Origin: JAYODW01 sp038116745
GTDB taxonomy: Bacteria > Pseudomonadota > Gammaproteobacteria > Ga0077536
NCBI GenBank assembly: GCA_038116745.1
Contig: JAYODW010000019.1
Location: forward strand, 1-64,000
Direction: 5' to 3'
Length of the DNA: 64,000 nt
The notes beneath the pieces were generated by a model. The model ran no database searches and had not been told where the DNA came from. It saw only the letters and a list, made by a program, of their open reading frames with translations. The position numbers were made by a program, and so were the translations under genes. Positions 18,528-26,615 of the stretch are shown here, piece after piece. Position 1 is the first letter of the stretch; the number at the start of each line of letters is the position of its first letter.

Positions 18528-18576
18528 GTTCCTGAAAAGGACAATTATGAAAAACTTCGACCATGATCTCAGGAAC
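18528..18576. repeat. 8-bp perfect inverted repeat around an 11-codon frame
   Basis: GTTCCTGA at 18528-18535 is the exact reverse complement of TCAGGAAC at 18569-18576, with 33 nt between. The start of the short frame at 18547 lies inside the loop. A structured leader or small RNA is possible; chance is not excluded for arms of this length. Confidence 0.4.
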
Positions 18577-18610
18577 CGCTAGTCCAAGTATTTCTGCCTT
18601 CAGAGAGTTC

Positions 18611-18653
18611 GAAAATAATAATATTCCCTTAAAGGAAAAATATTATAATTTTC
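18611..18653. repeat. 43-bp AT-rich near-perfect inverted repeat
   Basis: Arms 18611-18625 and 18639-18653 match at 14 of 15 positions when one is reverse-complemented. The central loop holds a further CCTT-A-AAGG palindrome (18627-18635). The whole element is about 90 bp before the AhpD-like gene. It could act as an operator, a cruciform, an RNA hairpin, or the tip of a decayed miniature element. Nothing matching it is seen elsewhere in the window. Confidence 0.6.
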
Positions 18654-18745
18654 GGGATTAATTCCAATTAAAACTACTCGCGCTTTGGCGTGCTCGGGTT
18701 TGTGATGTCATAAGCGCTATTCATCCACCCTTCGGAGACGCAGAT

Positions 18746-19093
18746 ATGAATGACCATCCTGCCATCGAGCGTTACGCAAAAAGCGCCATCGGCGACCTCG
18801 CCCAGGCTTTGCCGGCGACCATGAAGGCTTTTTCCGGACTGGCAGCGGCCACGTTTCAGGATGGCGCGCTGGATGTTCGAACCAAGGAACTGATCGCGCT
18901 TGGAATAGCTATTGCGTCAGGTTGTGATGGCTGCATGGCCTGGCATAACGCGGCCCTCCACCGGTTGGGCGTGACGCCTGAGGAGGTCGCCGAAGCTGCT
19001 GGTGTCGCCATAGAAATGGGCGGCGGCATTGCTCTTTACAGTGCAGCGAAAGCGGTGGAAGGCTACAACCAGTTTCTCAAAGCACAGGAATGA
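18746..19093 (+). CDS. AhpD-like carboxymuconolactone decarboxylase family protein
   Basis: A 115-residue all-helical protein with the AhpD-type active site C60-x2-C63-x3-H67 (GCDGCMAWH), followed by the helix that carries Glu residues after LGVTPEEVAEA. Proteins of this class act as alkylhydroperoxidases or thiol-disulfide partners rather than true decarboxylases when the CxxC is present. The start has GGAG about 9 nt upstream. The gene stands alone and is preceded by the AT-rich structured region, which may control it. It is shorter than the second AhpD-like protein at 49622 and belongs to a different subgroup. Confidence 0.88.
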   Translation: MNDHPAIERYAKSAIGDLAQALPATMKAFSGLAAATFQDGALDVRTKELIALGIAIASGCDGCMAWHNAALHRLGVTPEEVAEAAGVAIEMGGGIALYSAAKAVEGYNQFLKAQE

Positions 19094-19636
19094 TGAGACT
19101 GCGCTTGTGATGACCTACCGCTGAGCTGGCTCATGCTTGGCCATCGTCCCGGTCATTAGCCGCCCGCAGAGGCGCGTCCCGAGGGGCAGGCCGGGTGCGG
19201 GATTGCACCTGCTGACTGGATTAACCGAATTCATAGGCTACGCTTGAAGAAGCGGGGGGCGGTGGCTCCGCCTGGTCTCTGCTGAAGCGCAGGCTCGGTG
19301 TTCTACACCGGGTGGCGTGCAGGACCCGGCGGGTCAACCACGCTTCAGGTCAGATCCGCGCTGGACATCCACGGACAAGCACGACCCACCTGAAGCCCGC
19401 CCTGCCCGCCACCTGATTCCGCGGAGAGCGGACAAGCTTTTGAAGCATGACTGGCGCTGAGCGTGTCGGCGCCGGCTCTGGTGGGACGACTGGCGTATCA
19501 ATTTCTGGGCCGCGCAATGCGCGGCGAGATAGAAGCTCCCGTCCTGTCTGCGGGGCTGCCGGCATTTCGTGTTTGCACAGCACCAGGATCCATAAGACGA
19601 TCCCACGTTCAGTAGAACCGACAGGGATTCGCCAAG
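19094..19636. other. Intergenic, no supported gene
   Basis: The 543 bp between the AhpD-like gene and the amidohydrolase gene contain open frames on both strands, but all are rich in arginine and lack domains, as expected for non-coding GC-rich DNA. I find no terminator with a T-tract after the AhpD-like gene and no clear promoter. Decayed coding sequence cannot be excluded. Confidence 0.5.
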
Positions 19637-20854
19637 ATGTCTCCGACCGATAACGCCAATGCCTGGCGTCAGGAGAGCCCGGGGAGCGCCGATTGGCCGC
19701 GTTCGCCGCGCCCGCACGCGTCAAACAAGTACTTCATCGTTTCCGCCGACTGCCACGTTCAGGAGCCCAACGATTTTCTGTCGGCGCGCATGCCCGCCCG
19801 CTACCAGGATCGGCTGCCCGGGATTGTGCTCGGCGGGGACGGCTCGAAAATGCAGAAGACGGAGGGCTTCCGGCCAATTCGCCTGAATTCGATCAAATTC
19901 GAGGGTGAGGATCTCGAGCGCTCAGAGTCCGGCCGGACGCCGGAGGAGCGGCTTGCCGCGCTACAACGCGACGGTGTGGATTGCGAGATCCTGTTTCCCA
20001 ATAAAGGCCTGACCGTGTGGGCCACACCGGACAGCGAATTCAGTCAGGCCATGTGCCGCGCCTGGAACGACTGGGCCTGGGAGACCTTCGGACCCTATAA
20101 CGCTCGTTTATCGCCCATGGCCTGCATCGCAGCCGGCGATATCGAGGGCAGCATCAAAGAAGTGCAGCGCGTCGCCAGACTCGGGTTCCGCGGCCTGGCA
20201 TTACCTTGCAAGCCGGTCTGGGGTGCGCCGGATCACGAACATCCGAACTACAACCTGCCGGAGTTCGAACCGCTGTGGGCGGCGATTCAGGATGCTGATC
20301 TGCCCATGACTTTTCATGTCTCTACCGGGCGCGATCCGCGGACCGCTCGAGGCCACGGCGGCGCGGTGATCAACTATGCCGTGCACTCGCTGGCGCCGAC
20401 GATGGAGCCGCTGATCAATCTCTGCGCCTCGGGCGTGATCGAGCGCTTTCCGAAGCTGCGCTTCGGCTCAATCGAAGCCGGCATCGGCTGGGTGCCCTGG
20501 GCACTGACTGCCATGGATGAGGCATACCACAAGCACCACATGTGGGTGCGGCCGAAGCTACGGAATCTGCCTAGTGACTATTTCCGTAGCAATGGCTTTG
20601 CGAGTTTCGGCGAAGACCGCCCGGGACTGAGTTTGATGCGGGAATTCGGGCTCTCGGACAACTTTCTGTGGGCCAATGATTTCCCCCATCACGAGGGGAC
20701 CTGGCCCCATTCTGCAGCTGCGATTGAGCGCACGATGGGAGAGTTGACCGATACCGACCGAGCGAAAGTGCTGGGTTTGAATGCGGCCCGCATCTTCAAG
20801 TTCGCCATCCCCGAGCGCTATCGTCAGTTCGCTGACGTAGACGCGGTGGCCTGA
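19637..20854 (+). CDS. Amidohydrolase (amidohydrolase_2 family)
   Basis: A 405-residue metal-dependent TIM-barrel hydrolase or decarboxylase. The first-strand metal site reads SADCHVQEP, a mid-barrel His is in MTFHVSTGRD, and the last-strand Asp is in LWANDFPHHEGTW. This is the family of aminocarboxymuconate-semialdehyde decarboxylase and gamma-resorcylate decarboxylase; the substrate is unknown. It starts a three-gene run: the thiolase-like gene begins 3 nt after its stop and the DUF35 gene overlaps that. Two more relatives in this window (38061 and 58570) share the D-x-H start and the DFPH end. The start has no strong Shine-Dalgarno. Confidence 0.87.
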   Translation: MSPTDNANAWRQESPGSADWPRSPRPHASNKYFIVSADCHVQEPNDFLSARMPARYQDRLPGIVLGGDGSKMQKTEGFRPIRLNSIKFEGEDLERSESGRTPEERLAALQRDGVDCEILFPNKGLTVWATPDSEFSQAMCRAWNDWAWETFGPYNARLSPMACIAAGDIEGSIKEVQRVARLGFRGLALPCKPVWGAPDHEHPNYNLPEFEPLWAAIQDADLPMTFHVSTGRDPRTARGHGGAVINYAVHSLAPTMEPLINLCASGVIERFPKLRFGSIEAGIGWVPWALTAMDEAYHKHHMWVRPKLRNLPSDYFRSNGFASFGEDRPGLSLMREFGLSDNFLWANDFPHHEGTWPHSAAAIERTMGELTDTDRAKVLGLNAARIFKFAIPERYRQFADVDAVA

Positions 20855-20857
20855 GCG

Positions 20858-22039
20858 ATGAGCGGACGCAGCTTACGCGGCCGGACGGCAGTTGTCGGCA
20901 TCGGGGAGACCGTCTACTACAAACGTGGTCAGTCGCCGCATGCGGAGTTCAAGCTGGCGCTGCAGGCCATCACGACCGCTTGTGCGGACGCGGGGATTCA
21001 TCCGCGGGAAATCGACGGCTTTTCTTCGTTCTCCAATGATCGCAGCGATCCTTCACAGCTGGCAGCAGCGCTGGGGTGCAGGGAGTTACGTTTCGCGAGC
21101 ATGCAGTGGGGTGGTGGCGGGGGCGGGGGCTCAGCCGCCATTGCCAACGCGGCGGCGGCCATCGCTACCGGCCAGGCCGAATGCGTCGTGGTCTTCCGTG
21201 CGCTGGCGCAGGGACAGTATGGTCGGTTCGGTCAGGGCGCGCAGAGTGCCACGGTCAGCGGCAATCTGGCGCACACCGTGCCCTACGGACTGCTCTCTCC
21301 GGCACACATGTTCGTCATGAAATATCGACGTTTCATGCACGAATTCTCTGTTGACCAGGCAGCACTGCGTGCAATCGCGATGGCGAGTTACGCCCATGCG
21401 CAGACCAACCCGCGCGCGGTTATGCATGGACGTCCGCTGGATGAAGCCGGGTATGACGAGTCGCGCTGGATCGTAGAGCCGTGGCACCTGTTTGACTGCT
21501 GCCTCGAGAACGACGGCGCGGCAGCCATGATCCTGGTCTCAGCAGAACGCGCCCGGGATTTTCCGCATCCGGAGTGCTACGTCCTCGGGGCGGTGGCCGG
21601 GAGTCAGTACCGGGCGGGTGCGCCGGTCCACAACACACCCGACTACGCGACCTCGAGTTTCAAGACGGTTGCGCCGCGGCTCTACGAGATGGCGCGCGTG
21701 GGGCCGGCGGATATCGACGTCCTGCAAAGCTACGAGAACTTTACCGGTGGCGTGCTCATGAGCATTGTCGAACACGGCTTCTGCAAGCCAGAGGAGGCGA
21801 ACGAGTTTTTTGTGCTGGATAACCTGGTAGCGCCCGATGGTCAGCTGCCGCTCAACACGAGCGGTGGAAACCTGGCCGAGTGTTACATGCATGGCCTGGG
21901 TCTGAACGTGGAGGCGGTACGGCAGGTCCGGCGTACCTCCACCTCGCAGGTGCCGAATGCAGAGGTTTCCATGGTGATTTCCGGGCCCATGGTGACCCCG
22001 GTTTCGAGCTGCATATTCGGCGGGGAGGCGACCCTATGA
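20858..22039 (+). CDS. Thiolase-like protein lacking the active-site cysteine
   Basis: A 393-residue protein of the SCP-x/lipid-transfer thiolase branch, with GRTAVVGIGET at the N-terminus, ENDGAAAMILVSAER near 212-226 and a C-terminal NTSGG block. Where thiolases carry the nucleophilic cysteine there is instead MQWGGGGGGGSAAI (about 87-100), so Claisen condensation by the usual route is unlikely. Homologues of this kind that pair with a DUF35 protein include the Ltp2 steroid retro-aldolase. The next gene is exactly such a DUF35 protein and overlaps the stop by 4 nt. A role in acyl-CoA side-chain cleavage is inferred, not shown. Confidence 0.85.
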   Translation: MSGRSLRGRTAVVGIGETVYYKRGQSPHAEFKLALQAITTACADAGIHPREIDGFSSFSNDRSDPSQLAAALGCRELRFASMQWGGGGGGGSAAIANAAAAIATGQAECVVVFRALAQGQYGRFGQGAQSATVSGNLAHTVPYGLLSPAHMFVMKYRRFMHEFSVDQAALRAIAMASYAHAQTNPRAVMHGRPLDEAGYDESRWIVEPWHLFDCCLENDGAAAMILVSAERARDFPHPECYVLGAVAGSQYRAGAPVHNTPDYATSSFKTVAPRLYEMARVGPADIDVLQSYENFTGGVLMSIVEHGFCKPEEANEFFVLDNLVAPDGQLPLNTSGGNLAECYMHGLGLNVEAVRQVRRTSTSQVPNAEVSMVISGPMVTPVSSCIFGGEATL

Positions 22040-22476
22040 ACGATGTTTATCTGAATCCGGGCCTGCCGGCGCCGGCCGCGACCGAGCTCGACAAACCTTT
22101 CTGGGACGGATTGCGGGAAGGACGCCTGCTGCTGCAGCGCTGCCAGCGCTGCGCTCGTTATCAATGGGGTCCGGAGTGGATTTGCCATCGCTGCCAGAAC
22201 TTTGACCTCGCTTATGTCGAAGTCGAGCCCAGGGGGATCCTCTATAGCCATCAGCGCGTATGGCATCCGGTGCACCCGGCGCTAAAGGAGCAGGGCGCTT
22301 ACGTCATTGCGCTGGTTGAATTACCCCACGCCGACCACGTGCGGCTGGTGGGTAATTTACTGGGCGACCCGCAGCAGGATCTTGAAATCGGGGCAGAGGT
22401 CGTTGGCGTATTCGAACACCATGAGGACAGCGATCCACCGTTCTCTCTGTTGCAGTGGCGCTACGCTGCGCGCTGA
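22036..22476 (+). CDS. Zn-ribbon OB-fold (DUF35) protein, partner of the thiolase-like protein
   Basis: A 146-residue DUF35 protein. The N-terminal rubredoxin-like zinc ribbon is C-x2-C ... C-x2-C (RCQRCARYQWGPEWICHRC), and the OB fold follows from about residue 60. Such proteins bind and activate thiolase-like or aldolase partners and acyl-CoA. The start at 22036 overlaps the upstream stop (ATGA), which implies translational coupling. A longer open frame upstream lies within the thiolase gene in another frame and is ignored. A second DUF35 protein with the same role is encoded at 44803. Confidence 0.88.
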   Translation: MNDVYLNPGLPAPAATELDKPFWDGLREGRLLLQRCQRCARYQWGPEWICHRCQNFDLAYVEVEPRGILYSHQRVWHPVHPALKEQGAYVIALVELPHADHVRLVGNLLGDPQQDLEIGAEVVGVFEHHEDSDPPFSLLQWRYAAR

Positions 22477-22485
22477 GGCGCGGGC

Positions 22486-22517
22486 AAAAAAAAGCCGCCT
22501 GCATTGCTGCAGGCGGC
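22486..22517 (-). terminator. Intrinsic terminator of the DUF1329 gene
   Basis: A 10-bp perfect stem (22494-22503 with 22508-22517) has a 4-nt loop and eight consecutive A at 22486-22493, which read as a U8 tract on the minus strand. It lies 40 nt after the DUF1329 stop and is oriented for that gene. The hairpin could also stop the converging DUF35 transcript, though without a U-tract in that direction. Confidence 0.88.
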
Positions 22518-22557
22518 CTGATGAAACGCTGAAAAGCTAGCTGCTGACCTGGATGGA

Positions 22558-23934
22558 TCAGCGACCTTCCGTCAGGTAGTTCACGTCGAGTACGCGTTTC
22601 GCGAACTTGAACTCTGTGTTTTCAGCTTCGCAGCCACGGCAGGGCACCAGGGTGCCGCGATCGTTCTGCATGTCGATCACGTTGATGCTCTGGAACAGCT
22701 GGAACTGCGTGCCCATCGGGGTCTCATGACCCGGCCAGGAGTATTCGCTACCGCCCTGCACCCAGGGGTCGTCAGACCATACTTTGGTCAGCTGCCAGAC
22801 TTTCCACAGCTCGCCCGCCTTGTCGAAGGCATTCGCGTAGTAGGACTCACCCGACTGATGGTCGATGTGAATGAACTTCATCGAGTACGGGTGGCTCGAG
22901 CTCTTCGGGATCTGTTTCATCACGTCGGTTTTACGCAGCGCGTAATCGTCTTTGATGGCCCAGCCGTTTGGCCCGTAGTACACGCACTCGCGATAGCGTG
23001 AGCGCGCGACCACCAGGATGTTGGTCGAGCCGACATATTCCCAGTTGTGCTCCATGGGCCGCCCGTTAAAGCCATAGAAGTCTTCCAGGGTGTGGTCCGT
23101 ACCGAGCAGGGAGTCGGATTTCACCTCCACAGAGATACGACGCACACGACGCAGGCTGGGAATATAGGCCCAGGAGTCGTCGGCTTTACGCGGATCGTCG
23201 TAGCGCAGAATCAGGAAGGCTGTGCCCGCGATGTCGAACGGTGACACGAAACCGGTGTACTCGCGGAACTCGGTGCCTTTGGCAAAACCTTTGCCTTGGT
23301 TCACCTGGTAGTTGTCGTCTGCATACTTGACGTTGTGCGCCATGAGGAAGCGCTTGTAGGGGCCCTTGAGAACGCGCTCAAAGGCGCCGCCACCGAGATA
23401 GTGTTTGGCGTACTTGCCGCCGTTCTCTTTCATGATCTCGTGACCTTCATGAGAACCGCCGCGACGCACCCAGACCCAATGCACCTCACCAACCGACAGG
23501 CCGTCGTTCTGCCAGCGGTAGTTCCAGTTCCACACCATCTTCCAGCCAGAGTCGGCACCCGGTTCATACTTGTCGGGATCGAAGGGGCGCCCGGCTGCGT
23601 AGTTTTCAATAGCACCGTCAGACGCGATCGTCGCTGTCCCATAGTGCTTCTGCGTGGCGTCCATGTAGATCTTCGCGGGCGTCAGATCGCCTGCGTCTTT
23701 AATCGTCATCTCCATCCCGTCGAAGATCCATTCTTCCTGGAATTCTTTTGGAATGAAGGGCCGTACGAGGTCGGCCTTGTCGTAGGTGATGACATCACCG
23801 TCGACAAACTGCGGCTGTGCCGTCTGGTTTTCCTTGAACCAGGCGAGGTAATCCGACTCGGAAAATGCACCGGCGGAAAACGGCACCGCTATCGCGCTCG
23901 CAGCCACGAGGGCTGCCCGGATATTGATACGCAT
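22558..23934 (-). CDS. Secreted DUF1329 protein
   Basis: A 458-residue DUF1329 family protein. The N-terminus MRINIRAALVAASAIAVPFS ends in a typical AGA cleavage site, so it is exported, probably periplasmic or outer-membrane associated. The mature part has the family features: YDKADLVRPFIPKEF near the start, a WVWVRRGGSHEGHE block, and a C-terminal half rich in Tyr and Trp. Family members have a LolA-like fold and often accompany RND-type transporters and hydrocarbon or steroid catabolism genes. The exact role is unknown. The start at 23934 is chosen because of GGGGAGAA about 8 nt upstream and the signal peptide; the frame stays open to 24144. Confidence 0.88.
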   Translation of the reverse strand: MRINIRAALVAASAIAVPFSAGAFSESDYLAWFKENQTAQPQFVDGDVITYDKADLVRPFIPKEFQEEWIFDGMEMTIKDAGDLTPAKIYMDATQKHYGTATIASDGAIENYAAGRPFDPDKYEPGADSGWKMVWNWNYRWQNDGLSVGEVHWVWVRRGGSHEGHEIMKENGGKYAKHYLGGGAFERVLKGPYKRFLMAHNVKYADDNYQVNQGKGFAKGTEFREYTGFVSPFDIAGTAFLILRYDDPRKADDSWAYIPSLRRVRRISVEVKSDSLLGTDHTLEDFYGFNGRPMEHNWEYVGSTNILVVARSRYRECVYYGPNGWAIKDDYALRKTDVMKQIPKSSSHPYSMKFIHIDHQSGESYYANAFDKAGELWKVWQLTKVWSDDPWVQGGSEYSWPGHETPMGTQFQLFQSINVIDMQNDRGTLVPCRGCEAENTEFKFAKRVLDVNYLTEGR

Positions 23935-24168
23935 ACTGGAGTTCTCCCCTTGAGATAAATGTCCCGTCAATAACGATGGGCTTGAAGCGACGCGAAGCGG
24001 TTCAACAGCCGTCAGGCGCGAAGGGCGTTTTGTGCCGGAAGCAGCTTGCTCGGCGTCGAAACGTTCGACAACGCGACGTCCTTTTATCAGGGAATATGTC
24101 AACGCGATGTGAAGGTGACCGGTCGGAGCGAAGTACTCGCTCACGACCGGGGTGTTGCGGCGTGCGGG

Positions 24169-25314
24169 TTACCACGCAGCCTCAAGCAGCGGCAGAACCT
24201 CAGACGAGCTGTTGATTGGACGCGGATTGGTCTTGATCCACATATCCAACATCGACTCTTCGGCCAGCGTGGGCAGCATTTCCCTGGGCACATCGGCCTC
24301 ACGAAGCGCCCCCGGCAGGCCGAGCTCGGCGACCAGTTTCTGGATCTGATCGGACAACGGCGTCCCGGCATCCCCCATGGCGGAGGCCAGGGCGTGCTGC
24401 CTGTCCGCATTCACCAGCGCATTGTAACGCAGTACATGGGGCAGCATCACGCAGGACGTTTCTCCATGCGGCATGCCGGCCGTCCCGCCCAGGATATGAC
24501 CGATGCCGTGGCTCGCGCCGAGGTCGACGCCGCTTGCGACTCCCTGAACCGAGAGCCAGGCGCCGATCTGGCACTCGAGTCGACTGTCCAGATCCTCCGG
24601 CGCAGCCAGGCAGCGCCTCAATGCCTGCGGCAGCAGCCGTGCAGCGTGCAGTGCCGTTGCCTCGCACGGGGGTGTGACGTTGACCGAGCACCAGGTCTCG
24701 ACGAAGTGATCGACCGCGCGGATCCCGGTACCGAACCAGAGCCGCGGCGGCGTTGCCAGGGTCATCGCCGGATCGAGGATCACGGAGTCGGGAGCGATGT
24801 CGGGATGAAACAGCACTTCCTTGCGTGGGACTCTTTCGTCGGTAACGCCGGCATAGGCGGTGAATTCGCCGGCCGACAGCGTGGTCGGCACCATGATGTA
24901 CGGGATGCCCGGTGCGCGCATCGCGTCCTCTGTCTGCAGCCGATCGATGGCGTCTGACTCGGTGATGTCGTTCTCGGCACACAGAATTGCAGCCTTGGTG
25001 GCGTCGCACACCGATCCGCCACCGAGTGCGATGACCACGTCCGCGTGGTGGTGCTGCAGCGCCAGGACGATGCGGATTACATCTTCCCGGGGCGAGTGGG
25101 CTCGGATCCCGGTGACTTCGCCGACGCAGGCAGCGCCCAGGGCATCGCGGATACGCGGGCCGAGCTGTCCTGGTGCCGCGAGGCTGTTGTTAGTGACGAA
25201 GACTGCACGTGATGCGCCAAGTCGAGCGAGTTCACTGGCCAGGGCTTCGGCGCAGGGCCGGCCGTAGAGGACCTGCTGTCTGGGTGGTGGCGAATAGTGG
25301 CCCTGGTAGGACAT
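24169..25314 (-). CDS. Iron-containing alcohol dehydrogenase / maleylacetate reductase-like
   Basis: A 381-residue group III (iron-type) dehydrogenase. The NAD(P) loop GGGSVCDATKA is at 98-108, and iron ligands are recognisable in VDHFVE (about 202-203), SHGIGHILGG (H269, H273) and MPHGE (H283). Relatives reduce maleylacetate or oxidise alcohols. The neighbours (LLM oxidoreductase just upstream, CoA-transferase divergent) suggest a ring-cleavage or alcohol step. The start at 25314 follows GGGAGAG with good spacing; the open frame extends to 25362 and would overlap the neighbouring gene. Confidence 0.86.
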   Translation of the reverse strand: MSYQGHYSPPPRQQVLYGRPCAEALASELARLGASRAVFVTNNSLAAPGQLGPRIRDALGAACVGEVTGIRAHSPREDVIRIVLALQHHHADVVIALGGGSVCDATKAAILCAENDITESDAIDRLQTEDAMRAPGIPYIMVPTTLSAGEFTAYAGVTDERVPRKEVLFHPDIAPDSVILDPAMTLATPPRLWFGTGIRAVDHFVETWCSVNVTPPCEATALHAARLLPQALRRCLAAPEDLDSRLECQIGAWLSVQGVASGVDLGASHGIGHILGGTAGMPHGETSCVMLPHVLRYNALVNADRQHALASAMGDAGTPLSDQIQKLVAELGLPGALREADVPREMLPTLAEESMLDMWIKTNPRPINSSSEVLPLLEAAW

Positions 25315-25339
25315 GGCGCTTGCTCTCCCGCAGTTGAAA

Positions 25340-26413
25340 TCAGTCTTTGGTGACCACGCCAAGTTCCCGCAACAGCGGCAGGATCTCGCGCGCGAATCGT
25401 CGAGTGTCGTCGAGATACGCCTGAAAGACCATCAGCACTGCGTCCAGACCGCCGTCGTGCAGCGCTTTGAGCTTCAGCGCGACCTGCTCTGCGGTACCGA
25501 CCACATGCACGGCTCCTGCGCCGACCGTCATCATGTCCAGGGTGAAGCTGTCAAACGAGCCGCTGCCAATGTTCAGACCGTCCAGCCAGTTCTGCGCAGC
25601 GACCGGATCCTTGTTCTCGATGATGCGCGCGACCTCGGCTTGGGCCTCGTCTTCTGAATCCCGCCACAGTACGAAAGGAAACGCGGCGACCTGAACCTGT
25701 CGCTCCAGCGCCGCGGCCCGGGCGCGGATATCGTCCGCGATGCCGGCCACAGCCTCGATAGAAGGCGTGGAGATAAACGCCCAGTCGCACAGACGCGCCG
25801 TCATCGCCTTGGCATCTTCCGAGGTGCCGGCGTTGGCGATCGGGGGCGGGAACGCGGGCTGCGGTAACGAGACACCGTTGGCGATCCGATACCAGGGCGA
25901 CTCGTGATTGAAGCCTCCGGGCGGTCCGCTCCATAGCCCGCGCAGAATCTCAATGAAAGCAGCCGTGCGTTCATAGCGGGCCCCGTGCGCCAGCAGGTCT
26001 ACACCCATCATGCCGAACTCCGTCTCGCTCCAGCCGCTGACCAGGTTGATGCCCCAGCGACCGCCGCTGATGTGGTCCATGGTGGCGCCCATTTTGGCGA
26101 CGACGAAGGGGTGGAATAAGGGGACATGCACGGTCGAAAAGACCTTGATGCTGCGAGTCTGCGCAAGCAGGGCTGACGCCCAGGTCATCGTTTCAAGCGA
26201 CGTTCCAAGATAGTTCGTCTCGCCGCCGAATCCGCGCCAGCGGCTGACGGGGAACAGGAGTTCGAAGCCAGCGGCCTCTGCCGCGCGGGCGATTGCGAGA
26301 TTGGTGGCATAGGGCCACTCGTCCTCGCAGGTGCGGTAGGTCGAGATGGCCGACATGTTCGAACAGTTCGGCATGAACAGTCCGAGACCGAGAGAGCGCT
26401 GCTGTGCGTCCAA
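25340..26413 (-). CDS. LLM-class flavin monooxygenase (SsuD/RutA-like), TTG start
   Basis: A 357-residue luciferase-family monooxygenase close in pattern to alkanesulfonate and pyrimidine monooxygenases: LGLFMPNCSN at the start, NYLGTSLETM near 67-76, and the SGGRWGINLVSGWSETEFG block typical of FMNH2-dependent members. The initiator is TTG at 26411-26413 with AGGAGG 6 nt upstream, a very strong Shine-Dalgarno that justifies the unusual start. It is followed after 25 nt by the Fe-alcohol dehydrogenase gene, so the two form an operon. It needs a flavin reductase, and none is adjacent. Confidence 0.88.
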   Translation of the reverse strand: MDAQQRSLGLGLFMPNCSNMSAISTYRTCEDEWPYATNLAIARAAEAAGFELLFPVSRWRGFGGETNYLGTSLETMTWASALLAQTRSIKVFSTVHVPLFHPFVVAKMGATMDHISGGRWGINLVSGWSETEFGMMGVDLLAHGARYERTAAFIEILRGLWSGPPGGFNHESPWYRIANGVSLPQPAFPPPIANAGTSEDAKAMTARLCDWAFISTPSIEAVAGIADDIRARAAALERQVQVAAFPFVLWRDSEDEAQAEVARIIENKDPVAAQNWLDGLNIGSGSFDSFTLDMMTVGAGAVHVVGTAEQVALKLKALHDGGLDAVLMVFQAYLDDTRRFAREILPLLRELGVVTKD

Positions 26414-26615
26414 ATGCTTCCTCCTGTTGCCCGGAGCGCGTCAAATCAGCGTCGGATTATGACCGTAAAGACAGCTGCGTCGCTGTGATGAGGACCGCTG
26501 CACGGGCGCGCCTGCGCGTCCCGGATCCCGTGGCGTAATTTGCGCCGGGGAGTTTGCGGCAAAGTGCTACATTGCTGCCCGCATAACGATGCGAATGCGC
26601 GAGGGGAGGTTGGAC

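Larger units (their letters stand above)
17949..18745. other. Long intergenic region with AT-rich structured island
   Basis: The 797-bp gap is GC-rich to about 18340 and then turns strongly AT-rich until about 18690, unlike the rest of the window. In the AT-rich part I see a repeated nonamer TAGTTAGAG (18370-18378 and 18385-18393), two inverted repeats listed separately, and an 11-codon frame at 18547-18582 (MKNFDHDLRNR) preceded by AAAGGAC. No known protein domain or RNA family is recognisable. It may be a remnant of a mobile element, a regulatory leader for the AhpD-like gene, or a small RNA locus. Confidence 0.5.

Noticed and set aside
20858..22476. Thiolase-like and DUF35 genes as canonical beta-ketothiolase
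   Set aside because: The active-site cysteine is absent and the partner is a DUF35 protein, which points to the aldolase-type branch rather than beta-oxidation thiolase.
22558..24144. Longer DUF1329 protein of 528 residues
   Set aside because: The signal peptide begins at 23934 with a clear ribosome-binding site, so the upstream 70 codons are not used.
24046..24957. 303-codon plus-strand frame over the Fe-alcohol dehydrogenase gene
   Set aside because: It is antisense to a well-supported gene and has no domain or ribosome-binding site.
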